Shown: positions 41,680 through 50,831, counted from the first letter of the stretch. The stretch is 64,000 bases of DNA from Laedolimicola sp934402125 (GCF_052065835.1 NZ_JBQHTG010000002.1:434001-498000), one strand, 5' to 3'. Made by a program: numbers and translations. The notes: generated from the sequence alone by a model not told the origin.

Positions 41680-42423
41680 CTACACCTCCCTTCCGTCCGG
41701 CTCCTCCAGAAGCCAGCCGAATATCACTGCGCGTCCGTTGGTCTCTGTCTCATCGGCACAGGTGGAAAGTCCGATCAGGTTCTCTCCCTTTTCTATATCC
41801 CGGTACTGCACCGACCGTTCCCGGATATGCGACAGCAGCTTTTCCGGATCCGCGTCTTCTCCGCTGTGATAAATGATTTCATCATAGGCGTCCGTCTCCA
41901 CGCAGGCGAAGAAACAGATGCGATAGCTTTTCTCCGGCAGATAAAGGGTCCCGTCCGGGTGATCTTTAAAATACGCTTCTTCCTTAAATCTTGTCACATC
42001 TCCAAACATGGCTCCATTTTCCATATGGTGTCCGTATAGCAGACTGTAGCCATCTGTGAAATCCGGACGGTTCTGACTGGACAGAAAGATGGCTCCCGAC
42101 AGAGAAAACGCCCCGTAAACGTCCTGATTCACGTAGACCATGTCATGTTCTCCCTGCACCACCGGATAATCGATATGGGTACCCGGAACCGTAATCCAGG
42201 CCCGCACATCCGGGTTCAGCTTCTTAAGATCCTCCAGGCCTGCCTCTCCCTCTCCCGGCTTGTAGGCCAGAAGCGCCTCTGACACATAGGCGTTTCCCGT
42301 AATCTGAAAGGTATCCCAGAGAGAGTAGGTACCGTAGGTCAGCATTACGAAAACCATAAGGCCTGCCGTCACCGTCAGAATCCGGTTGCCCAGTCCGGCC
42401 GCCCGGCCAAGCACCCTCCACAT
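41680..42423 (-). CDS. srtB: class B sortase, pilus polymerase or anchor
   Basis: 247 residues with one N-terminal membrane helix (ILTVTAGLMVFVMLTYGTYS). Catalytic residues are present: His132/133 in LLYGHHMENGAMF, Cys222 in LIGLSTCADETETNGR and Arg231. The class B insertion helix between strands is visible (EDADPEKLLSHIRERSVQYR). It sits inside the pilus operon, next to the two pilins whose sorting signals are not LPXTG, so it most likely recognises those (PTG or QTGD type) motifs. Confidence 0.93.
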   Translation of the reverse strand: MWRVLGRAAGLGNRILTVTAGLMVFVMLTYGTYSLWDTFQITGNAYVSEALLAYKPGEGEAGLEDLKKLNPDVRAWITVPGTHIDYPVVQGEHDMVYVNQDVYGAFSLSGAIFLSSQNRPDFTDGYSLLYGHHMENGAMFGDVTRFKEEAYFKDHPDGTLYLPEKSYRICFFACVETDAYDEIIYHSGEDADPEKLLSHIRERSVQYRDIEKGENLIGLSTCADETETNGRAVIFGWLLEEPDGREV

Positions 42424-42426
42424 ACA

Positions 42427-43497
42427 TTACGCTCCGAGATGTTTTTTCTTCCGGCCGAAGAATGCCAGCATAGCCGCTCCAAAGGCAAGCAGCAGGGCAT
42501 AAGGAGCTACAGTTGTCGCTACGCCGGTGGGAATGCTGGCCTCACGGTGATTGGTTACCGTAACGATAGCTCCATCTGTCTCTGCAGTTCCCGTGTTATT
42601 CTGATTGGTCGTAATGTAGCCGTCAGCAGTATAACTCTGCTCATTGACCGTATAGGTATCGCTGGCACTCAGACCAAGAATCTGAATGCTTCCGGTATCT
42701 TTGATTGCATATTCCACCGGCTCCTCTCCGCTCTTTACCTGATATTCCCTGGCCGCCGCGTTCCCAGTCTCCTTTACCAGCAGCTTATACCATTCTCCTT
42801 CTCCGCCGGCCACAGAAACCTGAAATTTGAACAGCTTATCGGTTTCTCCCATATTTCCGGTTACTTCCTTTTTGATGGTCACGTCATGGGTGCTGTCATT
42901 GCTTCCTTCTCCGTAATTATTGGTAAAAGCCAGATCCGCCTTTACCGCCCTGCCATTTTCATCCGGCTTCGTACAGAGGATGCTCTTTACGTACAGGCTT
43001 CCGGTCTGATCCCGTAACACAAAGGCATAGAGATCGTACACCGTACCGTCATAGAGCATTCCCTCGTATCGGTCAGCCTCCTCCGGTATGGTCTCCCTTG
43101 CCTGATAATGATAGACGCCGGGTTTGGTGAATTTCGACAGATCCACCCGGATACTGTCCGTCCCTTCATAGGAAGCCGCCGGACTGGTTCCGGAGGGAGC
43201 AAAGGCAATCTCTCCCTTTTCCAGGCTCAGACCTCCGGCCACGCCGGAGGATACCACATTTCCCTCAAAAACCGCCGGATTCTGATCTCCGCTGTGATCC
43301 ACCGGCGTCAGCCAGAATCTGAAAATGGTGTTGGGCGCATAGGTTTCGCCGTCGGTGGTTACGGTTTTCTTATAATCCAGCTTCGTTACCGGAGCATTTT
43401 CCGGAGCCGCAAACGCGGTTCCTCCAAAGGCGGTAAGGATTACCGCTCCTGCCATTACGCCTGCCGCCAGTCTTTCTGCCATGTTCTTAGTTTTCAT
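42427..43497 (-). CDS. major pilin-like protein with two Spy0128 domains
   Basis: Secreted backbone subunit of 356 residues. A signal peptide ending in TAFGGTAFA, domain 1 (KLDYKKTV Lys, YHYQARETIP Glu, DLAFTNNYG Asn) and domain 2 (VTIKKEVTG Lys, YTVNEQSY Glu, VTVTNHRE Asn). Each has the Lys-Glu-Asn set for a self-made isopeptide bond. The sorting signal is SIPTGVATT, followed by a hydrophobic helix and RKKKHLGA. The three-gene block sortase B, pilin and signal peptidase makes a Lachnospiraceae type of sortase-assembled pilus. Confidence 0.88.
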   Translation of the reverse strand: MKTKNMAERLAAGVMAGAVILTAFGGTAFAAPENAPVTKLDYKKTVTTDGETYAPNTIFRFWLTPVDHSGDQNPAVFEGNVVSSGVAGGLSLEKGEIAFAPSGTSPAASYEGTDSIRVDLSKFTKPGVYHYQARETIPEEADRYEGMLYDGTVYDLYAFVLRDQTGSLYVKSILCTKPDENGRAVKADLAFTNNYGEGSNDSTHDVTIKKEVTGNMGETDKLFKFQVSVAGGEGEWYKLLVKETGNAAAREYQVKSGEEPVEYAIKDTGSIQILGLSASDTYTVNEQSYTADGYITTNQNNTGTAETDGAIVTVTNHREASIPTGVATTVAPYALLLAFGAAMLAFFGRKKKHLGA

Positions 43498-43531
43498 AGG
43501 ATTTCCTCTTTTCTTTCCTGTTCTGTCTGAT

Positions 43532-44029
43532 TTACAGTTCCGATCTACGGACCGCCGTCATGACGATCCCCTTTATCTCCCCGCGCTTCACAGGTCCGAA
43601 ATATCGGCTGTCCTTTGCCCCTTCCCGGTAATCGCCCAGAAGAAAAACCTCGTCCTCTCCCAGCTTCGCCGGATACTCTACCCTTCCTTCATAAAAGGGG
43701 GTGCGATAGTAAATGTCATTTTCCACAATCCGGCTGCCGTTGATATAGATTCCCTCATCGCCGGTCACATCTACCGTATCTCCGCCCCTGGCTACGATTC
43801 GTCCGATGTACTGCTGTCCGTCCTTCTTTATGACCACTACGGAACGATCCTTTGGCTTCTTATCCAGGCGGTAATACAACACCAGATCCCCGGCCTCCAG
43901 CTTCGGGCTCATAGAATCGTCCTTCATGGATGTCACGCCGAATACAACGCCAAACAACAGCCAGAAAACCACCAGCATGACGCCAAGGCGTAAAAGGAAA
44001 TATTTTACTTCTGCCTTGTCACGTTCCAT
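43532..44029 (-). CDS. signal peptidase I, pilus-dedicated
   Basis: 165 residues with one N-terminal membrane helix (LGVMLVVFWLLFGVVFGVTS). Catalytic Ser is in MKDDSMSPKLEAGDLV and the Lys in KKPKDRSVVVIKKDGQQYIG, with the GGDTVDVTGD and LGDYREGAKDSRYFGPV boxes. It is a standard bacterial (LepB-like) rather than archaeal SipW type. Start overlaps the upstream tip-protein gene by 11 bp, so the two are coupled. In pilus islands such peptidases help process or assemble pilins. Confidence 0.92.
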   Translation of the reverse strand: MERDKAEVKYFLLRLGVMLVVFWLLFGVVFGVTSMKDDSMSPKLEAGDLVLYYRLDKKPKDRSVVVIKKDGQQYIGRIVARGGDTVDVTGDEGIYINGSRIVENDIYYRTPFYEGRVEYPAKLGEDEVFLLGDYREGAKDSRYFGPVKRGEIKGIVMTAVRRSEL

Positions 44030-45923
44030 GGAGCCGGCCTTTCCGAAGCCTCAGACCACACAGCACTGTCATGAGAAACAGACCCAGCAGCAGGGAAAGC
44101 CAGCCACCTTCCGGCTGTCCGTCCAGGGTAAGCCCCGTAGGCACCGGAATATCCACTCCGTCCAGCTTCACCACCGGCCTGGGAAACGCTTCCTCCCGCG
44201 GGGTGTTCCCGTTCCAGAGATACGTAACCTTTGCTCCGTCATTGGAATAAAAGCCCAGCCCCTCCGCATGGGTTCCCGTATCTGCGTCCGCCCGATCCGG
44301 ATAGGCTTCTCCCGCCGCAAAGTATTTTCCGTATGCAGCCTCTGAGGGCTTCATATGCAGGGTAATCCGGTAGGTCCAGCCATCTTCCAGTTCATAGGAG
44401 TCCGGAAAATCCAGCGTAAGGCGCCGGGAAGCCCCGTCGTAATGAACGGTTGTCCCCTCCGGCACACCTGCGGCTTTCCCGTCCGCATCCAGGACAGAAA
44501 GAGTGTATACCGGCTCCGCTGTGCCGGTCAGGATTTTCCCGTCCTGATCCAGAAGCGCCACATTTTCACTGAGCACGTCGGTAATCGTCACGTCGGTGCA
44601 GACCAGCTCCAACATATGGCCCGCCATCTCCCGAAAGGCGCTTTTCAGCTCCTCCAGGCTGCCGCAGAGATAGGGATCGTTTCCCTCCCGTACCTTGCAG
44701 CCTCCCTGATTTGCCGCCGCGATCCGTCTGCTCAGCTCCTTTAAGGTATTCGGGTTGATGGCGTTTTCATCTTTTCCAATCCCGATGGTATAGAAATACT
44801 GGATTCCTGTCATTGCGTCCGCCTGGGTATACGCCGCCCCGGAGCAGCTTCCCGGATTCACCAGCTGTCCCCACCAGCTTCCGTCCGCATCCTCATTTCC
44901 ATGTCCTACGGTTTTTCCCGAAGCGTTATAGTAATACGTTGGCTTTCCGTCTGACAGAAACAGAACGGCCTTTTCCGCATCGGAACGGGCCTTTTGAAGC
45001 TGTTCGGCCCCGGTGCGGAGCCCCGCCTGATAATTGGTTCCACCGGAGGGTTCTCCGGCCAGGCTCTGATACACCACGGTTCCATTCCCGGCGCTGCTCC
45101 AGTCCAGCCGTACCCTGGCGTCATTGTAGGCCCGATCCCGGTCGCTCTGATCTCCGCTGTAGCCCACAATGCTGTATCGCACGTCCAGGCCCTGGTTTGC
45201 CGCCAAGGTATTGACAAGCTCGGCTGCCGCCGCCTTGGCGCTTTCCCAGCGGTTCTTTCCGCTTCCGTCATTCATGGCTTCCTTCATGGAGCCCGACTCG
45301 TCCACAATCAGAAGGACGTCCAGCTTTCTGGGCGTGCTTGTGGTATCTGTTTTTCCGGTAATTTCCAGTGTCAGATCGTAGGTGCCGTCCGCCCTGCGCT
45401 CTGCGTATTTCCGGCGTGCCAACGACACCGACGGCTCCGGATCCTCCAGGCTCAGGAAGACTGGCTCTGGCGGTTCCTCCTCCGCAGGTTTCTCCTTCGC
45501 AGGTTCTTCCTTTACCTCTTCTACCGTCTCTTCCGCTTCTGTTGTCTCCGGGGCTTTTGTTTCCTCCGGGACTTCGGTTTCTTTTTCTGTCTCTGTCGCT
45601 TCTGTTCCCTCCGGGACTTCGGTTTCTTTTTCTGTCTCTGTCGCTTCTGTTCCCTCCGGGACTTCGGTTTCTTTTTCTGTCTCTGTCGCCTCTGTTTCCT
45701 CCGGGACTTCGGTTTCCTCCTGCATGTCCTGTTTTTCGTCCTTTTCTTCTGCTGTCTCAGCTACTGTCTCAGCTTCTGTCACCACCGAAGCGCCTTCCTC
45801 CTCCGCCCGTACAGAGAAGCTACTTCCTCCGGTCACTGAAAAAAGCAGCAGAAGCACCAGCAGACCGGCCCAGATTCTTTTTGCTTTTCTCCTCAACTTT
45901 CTCATTCTCCTTTTTCGTTGCAA
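44019..45923 (-). CDS. vWA-domain surface protein, probable pilus tip adhesin
   Basis: 634 residues: signal peptide (RIWAGLLVLLLLFSVTGGSS), then a Glu/Thr-rich stalk with a 15-residue repeat (about residues 65-125), a von Willebrand A domain with MIDAS residues (DVLLIVDESGSM, GGTNYQAG, LFLSDGKPT), an Ig-like region, and the sorting signal DIPVPTGLTLDG with a membrane helix and LRKGR. vWA proteins of this layout cap pili and bind host ligands. The start is uncertain: TTG at 45923 has GAGG 11 bases upstream; the ATG at 45905 has AGGAGA only one base away. First gene of the pilus operon. Confidence 0.88.
   Translation of the reverse strand: MQRKRRMRKLRRKAKRIWAGLLVLLLLFSVTGGSSFSVRAEEEGASVVTEAETVAETAEEKDEKQDMQEETEVPEETEATETEKETEVPEGTEATETEKETEVPEGTEATETEKETEVPEETKAPETTEAEETVEEVKEEPAKEKPAEEEPPEPVFLSLEDPEPSVSLARRKYAERRADGTYDLTLEITGKTDTTSTPRKLDVLLIVDESGSMKEAMNDGSGKNRWESAKAAAAELVNTLAANQGLDVRYSIVGYSGDQSDRDRAYNDARVRLDWSSAGNGTVVYQSLAGEPSGGTNYQAGLRTGAEQLQKARSDAEKAVLFLSDGKPTYYYNASGKTVGHGNEDADGSWWGQLVNPGSCSGAAYTQADAMTGIQYFYTIGIGKDENAINPNTLKELSRRIAAANQGGCKVREGNDPYLCGSLEELKSAFREMAGHMLELVCTDVTITDVLSENVALLDQDGKILTGTAEPVYTLSVLDADGKAAGVPEGTTVHYDGASRRLTLDFPDSYELEDGWTYRITLHMKPSEAAYGKYFAAGEAYPDRADADTGTHAEGLGFYSNDGAKVTYLWNGNTPREEAFPRPVVKLDGVDIPVPTGLTLDGQPEGGWLSLLLGLFLMTVLCGLRLRKGRLHGT
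45563..45715 (-). repeat. 45-bp in-frame tandem repeat in the tip protein gene
   Basis: CCTCCGGGACTTCGG recurs at 45-bp steps (near 45563, 45608, 45653, 45698). It encodes ETEVPEGTEATETEK about three times plus a partial copy, nearly identical at the DNA level, so the stalk length can change by slippage or recombination. Confidence 0.9.
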
Positions 45924-46041
45924 GCTGTCCGGTTCCTCATTCCCTCCTCTCTTATCAGCTACTTTCCATTCTATGTGATTTTTCCCAGATTATTACAATC
46001 CATGTTGCAAATCGTTCGCCGGATTTCGCAAAAAAGCGACT

Positions 46042-46065
46042 AAAAAAGGTCCACCGGACCTTTTT
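46042..46065. terminator. short hairpin terminator before the pilus operon
   Basis: AAAAAAGGTCC, loop ACC, GGACCTTTTT. Symmetric, with T runs on both strands. Second of two terminators between cbiK and the pilus operon. Confidence 0.7.
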
Positions 46066-46079
46066 GTCGTATGCTTGGC

Positions 46080-46133
46080 AACAAAAATACCGTATCAGAC
46101 AGGAGCTTCTCCTCTCCTTATCTGATACGGTAT
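46080..46133 (-). terminator. terminator after cbiK
   Basis: ATACCGTATCAGA (46087-46099) pairs perfectly with TCTGATACGGTAT (46121-46133). TTTTTG follows on the minus strand. Confidence 0.88.
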
Positions 46134-46147
46134 CTGTCTTTCTATTT

Positions 46148-46954
46148 TCAGTTCTGATTCTCCAGGCTCTTCCTTGCGGCCTCCGTATGGGCCAGATACA
46201 TCTTTCGCACATCCGGGTACTCGCCCAGTCCCTTCATGACGCAGGACACCTGATATCCTTCCGCCTCAAACTGGCTTCTCCAGGAATCCTCGTCCTCCCC
46301 GGACATATCGTGAATGGCATGATCACCCGCCACTACCATAAAGGGCGCCAGGATCAGCTTTTTGGGCGACAACGCGCGAAGCTGCTTCTTCAGGGATTCC
46401 ATGGACGGGTAAGCTTCCACCGTTCCCAAGAAGGTTCTGGGATAACCCAGATCCTTAAAGGTATAATCCAGGGCTGCGTATACGCTATTGGCGTAATGGG
46501 TGGTTCCGTGGCCCATAAATACCAGCGCCTCGTTCTCCTTCATCTCCCCGAACTCTGCCATAACCGCCTCGATCACCGCCACATGATCCTCCGTCGTTGT
46601 CAGCAGCGGATCGCCAAAGGCAATCTTTTCAAAGGCGTCCCTTCTGGCCAGCACAGCCTCCTTCATCAAATCATTCTCAATGCCGTTGATGATATGGGTG
46701 GGCTGCACCAGCAGCTCCTGTACCCCGTCCGCAGCCATCTGCTCTACCGCCTCTTCCACCGTGGGAACTTCGATTCCGTCCCGGCGGCGGAGCTTCGCGA
46801 TGATCATCTTGCTGGTCCAGGCCCGGTACAGTGTATAATCCGGATACGCGGCGGCGATATCTGCCTCGATCCGATCGATGGTCTTTTCTCTGGTCTTGGC
46901 AAAGCTGGTGCCGAAGCTCACCACCAGAATCGCTTTTTTCTTATTCTGTTCCAT
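46148..46954 (-). CDS. cbiK: sirohydrochlorin cobaltochelatase CbiK
   Basis: Inserts Co2+ into sirohydrochlorin early in anaerobic cobamide synthesis. 268 residues from the ATG at 46954 (MEQNKKKAILVVSFG). The first metal-binding His is in ALVFMGHGTTHYANSVYAAL and the second in VAGDHAIHDMSGEDEDSW. The HINGIENDL loop is present. The gene sits with the corrinoid activator and DUF3786, which fits a supply of cobamide for the Wood-Ljungdahl corrinoid protein. Other cob/cbi genes are not in the window. Confidence 0.93.
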   Translation of the reverse strand: MEQNKKKAILVVSFGTSFAKTREKTIDRIEADIAAAYPDYTLYRAWTSKMIIAKLRRRDGIEVPTVEEAVEQMAADGVQELLVQPTHIINGIENDLMKEAVLARRDAFEKIAFGDPLLTTTEDHVAVIEAVMAEFGEMKENEALVFMGHGTTHYANSVYAALDYTFKDLGYPRTFLGTVEAYPSMESLKKQLRALSPKKLILAPFMVVAGDHAIHDMSGEDEDSWRSQFEAEGYQVSCVMKGLGEYPDVRKMYLAHTEAARKSLENQN

Positions 46955-46982
46955 ATATCTGTTCTTTCCTCTTGATTCCGTT

Positions 46983-47630
46983 TTACTTTCCGGCAAGAAT
47001 CTTCAGGGTCGTAATCGAGATATCTCCTACCACTGCCAGATCCTCTGCCTGGTAAGCATAGGGGAAATTATCCTCGAAAAGGATCTGGGACGCAGGCGGA
47101 AATTCATCGTCGCCGGTCCAGAGGATAAAGCGCACATGAAGACCGTTGATATATTCAAATTCATAGGAGGCGTCGCCCAGGGTCAGCTTCTTTGCGCCCA
47201 GCTTCTCCATGGCCGCGCAGAATTTGTCCAGTTTAAAGCCAAAACCAAATTTCAGCCTGGTCAGGCAGCGTCCCTCGAACTGACGGAAATACACCTCTCC
47301 CCAGGGAACCTCCCGGTAGGTCAGATATTTTCCGGAGCTCTGTACCAGCTGTCCGGAAATCAGAAAACGAAGTACGCTGATCTGCGCCGCTACCGTATCC
47401 AGCAGCAGAAACGGCCCTTCCTCTTCCTCATGCTCCTTATGCACCGAAAATTCCGGATAGTCTACCAGATAATGATAACCCATCAGCCGTATATGAAACT
47501 GCTGCTTTTCTTCATCATATTCCACGTTGCAGCGTTCCGCGGCGTCCTTCGGATCGATTTTCCGGTATTCATTCAGGTAGTGCTCCAGGGGGATTCTCTC
47601 TTTATTGTCCTTCTCGTAAGGAAATTCCAT
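46983..47630 (-). CDS. DUF3786 protein
   Basis: 215 residues, soluble, no known motif; matches my memory of DUF3786 (middle YLTYREVPWGEVYFRQFEGR, then FGFKLDKFCAAMEKLGAKKL). Such proteins are found with corrinoid and CO dehydrogenase genes in acetogens and methanogens, but their role is unknown. It lies between cbiK (28 bp on) and the corrinoid activator gene, probably in the same operon. An accessory or assembly role in corrinoid metabolism is a guess. Confidence 0.8.
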   Translation of the reverse strand: MEFPYEKDNKERIPLEHYLNEYRKIDPKDAAERCNVEYDEEKQQFHIRLMGYHYLVDYPEFSVHKEHEEEEGPFLLLDTVAAQISVLRFLISGQLVQSSGKYLTYREVPWGEVYFRQFEGRCLTRLKFGFGFKLDKFCAAMEKLGAKKLTLGDASYEFEYINGLHVRFILWTGDDEFPPASQILFEDNFPYAYQAEDLAVVGDISITTLKILAGK

Positions 47631-47667
47631 AGTTAGCTTGTCTCTCTTTCTCGTTAAAATTCTGTCT

Positions 47668-49599
47668 TTATAACTGTTCCATCACGGTCGGGAACAGGGA
47701 GCTGTCCGTATGGGGCAGGAAGCAGCAGGCCACAAATTCGTCCATATATCCGGGCTCTGTGGAAAGCTCCAGATAAGTCATATTTCTGGCAAGTTCATAA
47801 ACCTTGCGCTCTGCCTTCGTAGACAACAGCATCGCGTAAGCGCCGCACAGGGAGGAGTTGCCGATATAGTGGTAATATTCGATCGGAATATCCGGGAACA
47901 TACCGATATTCACTGCGTTCTGCATATTGATACCGCTTCCGATACCGCCTGCCACGTATACCTCCTCGATCATGCTGATATCGAAATCCAGGCTCTTCAG
48001 CATGGTCCGGATAGCGGAGAAAATCGCGCCCTTGGCACGGATAAAGTTGTCGATATCTACTTCCGTGATCTCCACATCCTTGGAGCTCTCAGCCTCCTCT
48101 TCGAAGGCCAGCACGTAGCTTCCCATGCCATAGTGGTCATGCTTGATCCGCTTACCCTCCCGAACAAACTTGCCCTTGGGGCTGATGATACCACAGCGGA
48201 ACAGCTCTGCAATCACATCGATAATACCGGATCCGCAGAGACCGATGGGCTTCTGTCCCGGATCACCGATGATATCAAAGGTCGGCTCCATGGTTTCTTT
48301 ATCAATCTTACATGCCTCGATGGCGCCGTCGGTCGCGCGCATACCACAGCTGATGTCGCCGCCCTCGAAGGCAGGACCTGCTGAGCATGCACAGCTCATC
48401 ATAAAGTCAGAATTGCCGAACACCAGCTCGCCGTTGGTTCCCAGGTCGATAAACAGGGAGAAATGCGGCTGGTTCCAGAGCATGCTGACCAGTGCTCCCG
48501 CTGTAATATCGCCGCCTACGTAGCTGCCGATATTGGGAGCCATAATGATATGGGCGTCCGGATGTACCTTCAGGTTAATATCGGACGCGTAAAAAGCATT
48601 GGTCTTAAAGAAGGCCGGAATATAGGGCTCCATACGCAGGGGATCCGCATTGACGCCCACCAGCAGATGATTCATGGTAGAGTTGCCCGCGATAGCCAGC
48701 CGGTATACCTGCAGCGGACTGATTCCGGCGGAATGGCACATCTTAAGAATCATGGGATTCAGGGTTTCCTCCACAATCGCGTCCTGCAGCTTCTTATGTC
48801 CGCCCGGCTTCTGGGACTCAATGATACGGTTGATGACGTCCGCGCCGTACCGGATCTGTCCGTTGCCTGCGGACGCCTTGGCCAGAATCTTTCCGGTCAG
48901 CATGTCTACTGCAACTGCAGATACGGTGGTGGTTCCGATATCGATCGCCACTCCGGCCGCCACAGCCTTCTTTTCTTTTTCCAGAACGTCGTAGACAAAT
49001 ACCTGGGTCTTGCCCTGGGCAACGACACACTGTACATCAAAATCGCTGGCCCGCAGCACGTCCGGCAGCTTCTTCAGCACGTGATAGGGAATCCGCACCT
49101 TCTCGACGCCGGTCTCTGCCTGCAGCGCCCGCTCCAGACGCTCCACGTCCGGCATGGTATCCTCCAGACTGGGGACATCCATCTTCACGGAAAGGATCCG
49201 CATATTGTTGCCATGCTCCAGATCCGCTTCCTTCAGATGCTCCATACAATCATCAAAGATCTTGATCTCCTGGGGAGAGCTTAAATCTGCCACCTTCATA
49301 CGGCTCCGGTAGGCGGACGCAATATCCGGTACCATAATCTGCACGTCTCCCACTACCTTACTGCAGCAGGCCAGACGCCAGCCCTCTGCGTACTCCTCGT
49401 CGCTGATATGACGGGTCTTCTTGGAATCCAGTTCTCCGCCTAACAGCTTTACGCGGCACTTTCCACAGGAACCGTTACCGGAACAGGGCGCGTCAATGAC
49501 CACATTGGACTTCCGCGCCGTTTCCAGCAGGTTCTCGCCAACCATCGTTGAAACCGTCACCTTTTCGCCGTTTTCAAACTGGAACGTTACATTTGCCAT
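47668..49599 (-). CDS. acsV: corrinoid-protein reductive activator (AcsV/RACo family)
   Basis: Re-reduces the corrinoid protein when cobalt falls into the inactive Co(II) state, using ATP and ferredoxin electrons. 643 residues. N-terminal [2Fe-2S] ligands Cys39, 45, 48 and Cys78/79 (DAPCSGNGSCGKCRVKLLGG). A linker and middle domain are followed by the ASKHA ATPase (DUF4445): AIDIGTTTVSAVAVD, FIDLGTNGELVF, GDISCGMRATDGAIE and YVAGGIGSGINM. The Moorella and Carboxydothermus homologues serve the AcsCD protein, which is encoded about 10 kb away here. First of the acsV-DUF3786-cbiK set with a promoter at 49656. Confidence 0.93.
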   Translation of the reverse strand: MANVTFQFENGEKVTVSTMVGENLLETARKSNVVIDAPCSGNGSCGKCRVKLLGGELDSKKTRHISDEEYAEGWRLACCSKVVGDVQIMVPDIASAYRSRMKVADLSSPQEIKIFDDCMEHLKEADLEHGNNMRILSVKMDVPSLEDTMPDVERLERALQAETGVEKVRIPYHVLKKLPDVLRASDFDVQCVVAQGKTQVFVYDVLEKEKKAVAAGVAIDIGTTTVSAVAVDMLTGKILAKASAGNGQIRYGADVINRIIESQKPGGHKKLQDAIVEETLNPMILKMCHSAGISPLQVYRLAIAGNSTMNHLLVGVNADPLRMEPYIPAFFKTNAFYASDINLKVHPDAHIIMAPNIGSYVGGDITAGALVSMLWNQPHFSLFIDLGTNGELVFGNSDFMMSCACSAGPAFEGGDISCGMRATDGAIEACKIDKETMEPTFDIIGDPGQKPIGLCGSGIIDVIAELFRCGIISPKGKFVREGKRIKHDHYGMGSYVLAFEEEAESSKDVEITEVDIDNFIRAKGAIFSAIRTMLKSLDFDISMIEEVYVAGGIGSGINMQNAVNIGMFPDIPIEYYHYIGNSSLCGAYAMLLSTKAERKVYELARNMTYLELSTEPGYMDEFVACCFLPHTDSSLFPTVMEQL

Positions 49600-49655
49600 T
49601 TATTATTTTCCTCCTGACTTATTCCCTTCTTGAACAAAAAAATCCCTTTGGTACG

Positions 49656-49685
49656 AGTATACCATACTCTTCGCATAGAACGCAA
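49656..49685 (-). promoter_or_regulatory. promoter of the acsV operon
   Basis: TTGCGT (minus strand, 49685-49680), 18-bp spacer, TATACT (49661-49656). Confidence 0.6.
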
Positions 49686-49772
49686 TCGCACTTCCGGGAT
49701 TTTTCTACTTTTTCAACTTTTCTCTTGTCCGCCCGGGACATTCTGCCAGGAGGAGCCGGTTCTGCTTTTGCT

Positions 49773-50831
49773 CTAGTCCAACTTCAGATCTCCGTCCTTG
49801 ATCCAGCCCAGCTTCCGCTCGATTTCACAGAAAATCACGCTCAGGACTGCCGGAAGCACAAAGCAGATCAGAATCAGGCCTGCCCAGTCAAAGCCGGTAA
49901 TCGCCGCTCTGGTGCCTGCCTCGATCTCATTCATCCAGCCTGTATACACGCCAATCTGGCCTACCAGACCGCAGGTTCCCATACCGCTGGACACCGGGGT
50001 GCCGTTCATGGTCATATGGAAGATACAGGTGGCAATCGGTCCGGTAATGGCGCTGGCCAGTGTGGGAGCAATCCAGATACGGGGATTCTTTACGATATTG
50101 CCCATCTGCAGCATACTGGTACCGATACCCTGGCTGACCAGGCCGCCCACGCCGTTTTCTCTGTAGCTCATGACCGCAAAGCCTACCATCTGGGCACAGC
50201 AGCCTGCCACAGCGGCGCCGCCTGCCAGACCGGTAAGACCCAGAGCCGCGCAGATTGCCGCGCTGGAAATCGGCAGCGTCAGCGCCATGCCGACCAGTAC
50301 AGACACGATCATACCCATCAGCAGCGGCTGAAGCTCGGTCGCCCACATAATCAGCTGACCTACGCTGCTTGCCGCCGCGCCGATTCCCGGCGCAATCAGC
50401 TCTGCCAGGCCGACGCCCACGAAAATTGTCACGCCCGGAGTCACCAGAATATCAATCCTGGTCTCCTTGCTGACCAGCTTACCACATTCCGCAGCGATAA
50501 CCGTGATGACCAGAACTGCCAGCGGGCCACCTGCGCCGCCCAGGATATTGGCTGCATTTCCCACTGCCACCAGGCTGAACAGTACCAGAGGCGGACACTG
50601 AAGCGCCCAGCCGATGCTGACTGCCATGGCGGGTCCTGCTACGGCGCTGGCATAGCCGCCCAGCTCTGTCAGATATTCAATCCCCAGCTGCTTGCCCAAA
50701 GTGCTGACAATCGTACCGATCAGGAGGCTGGCAAACAATCCCTGCGCCATAGCTCCCAGTGCATCTACCAGATAGCGTTTTACGCTGATCTCCACATTCT
50801 TCTTTTTCAGAAAAGCTTTCATTTTCTCCAT
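49773..50831 (-). CDS. PTS_EIIC_2 (PfoR-like) membrane protein
   Basis: 352 residues, eight to ten membrane segments, Gly/Ala rich (LFASLLIGTIVSTLGKQLGI, GNAANILGGAGGPLAVLVIT). It matches the PF13303 family, which includes the PfoR regulator of Clostridium perfringens and is annotated as PTS transporter IIC. No IIA or IIB subunit is present nearby and the usual phosphorylation sites lie on those, so sugar transport is doubtful. Start MEKMKAFLKKKN with GAGGAG. Stand-alone gene. Confidence 0.75.
   Translation of the reverse strand: MEKMKAFLKKKNVEISVKRYLVDALGAMAQGLFASLLIGTIVSTLGKQLGIEYLTELGGYASAVAGPAMAVSIGWALQCPPLVLFSLVAVGNAANILGGAGGPLAVLVITVIAAECGKLVSKETRIDILVTPGVTIFVGVGLAELIAPGIGAAASSVGQLIMWATELQPLLMGMIVSVLVGMALTLPISSAAICAALGLTGLAGGAAVAGCCAQMVGFAVMSYRENGVGGLVSQGIGTSMLQMGNIVKNPRIWIAPTLASAITGPIATCIFHMTMNGTPVSSGMGTCGLVGQIGVYTGWMNEIEAGTRAAITGFDWAGLILICFVLPAVLSVIFCEIERKLGWIKDGDLKLD

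Noticed and set aside
45563..45715. Regular 45-bp repeats as a CRISPR array
   Set aside because: There are no unique spacers: the units are contiguous and keep a protein frame, and no cas genes are present.
45368..46975. 535-codon plus-strand open frame across the tip protein and cbiK
   Set aside because: It is antisense to two well-supported genes, has no ribosome site and its low-complexity Ser/Phe/Leu content mirrors the Glu-rich repeat on the other strand.
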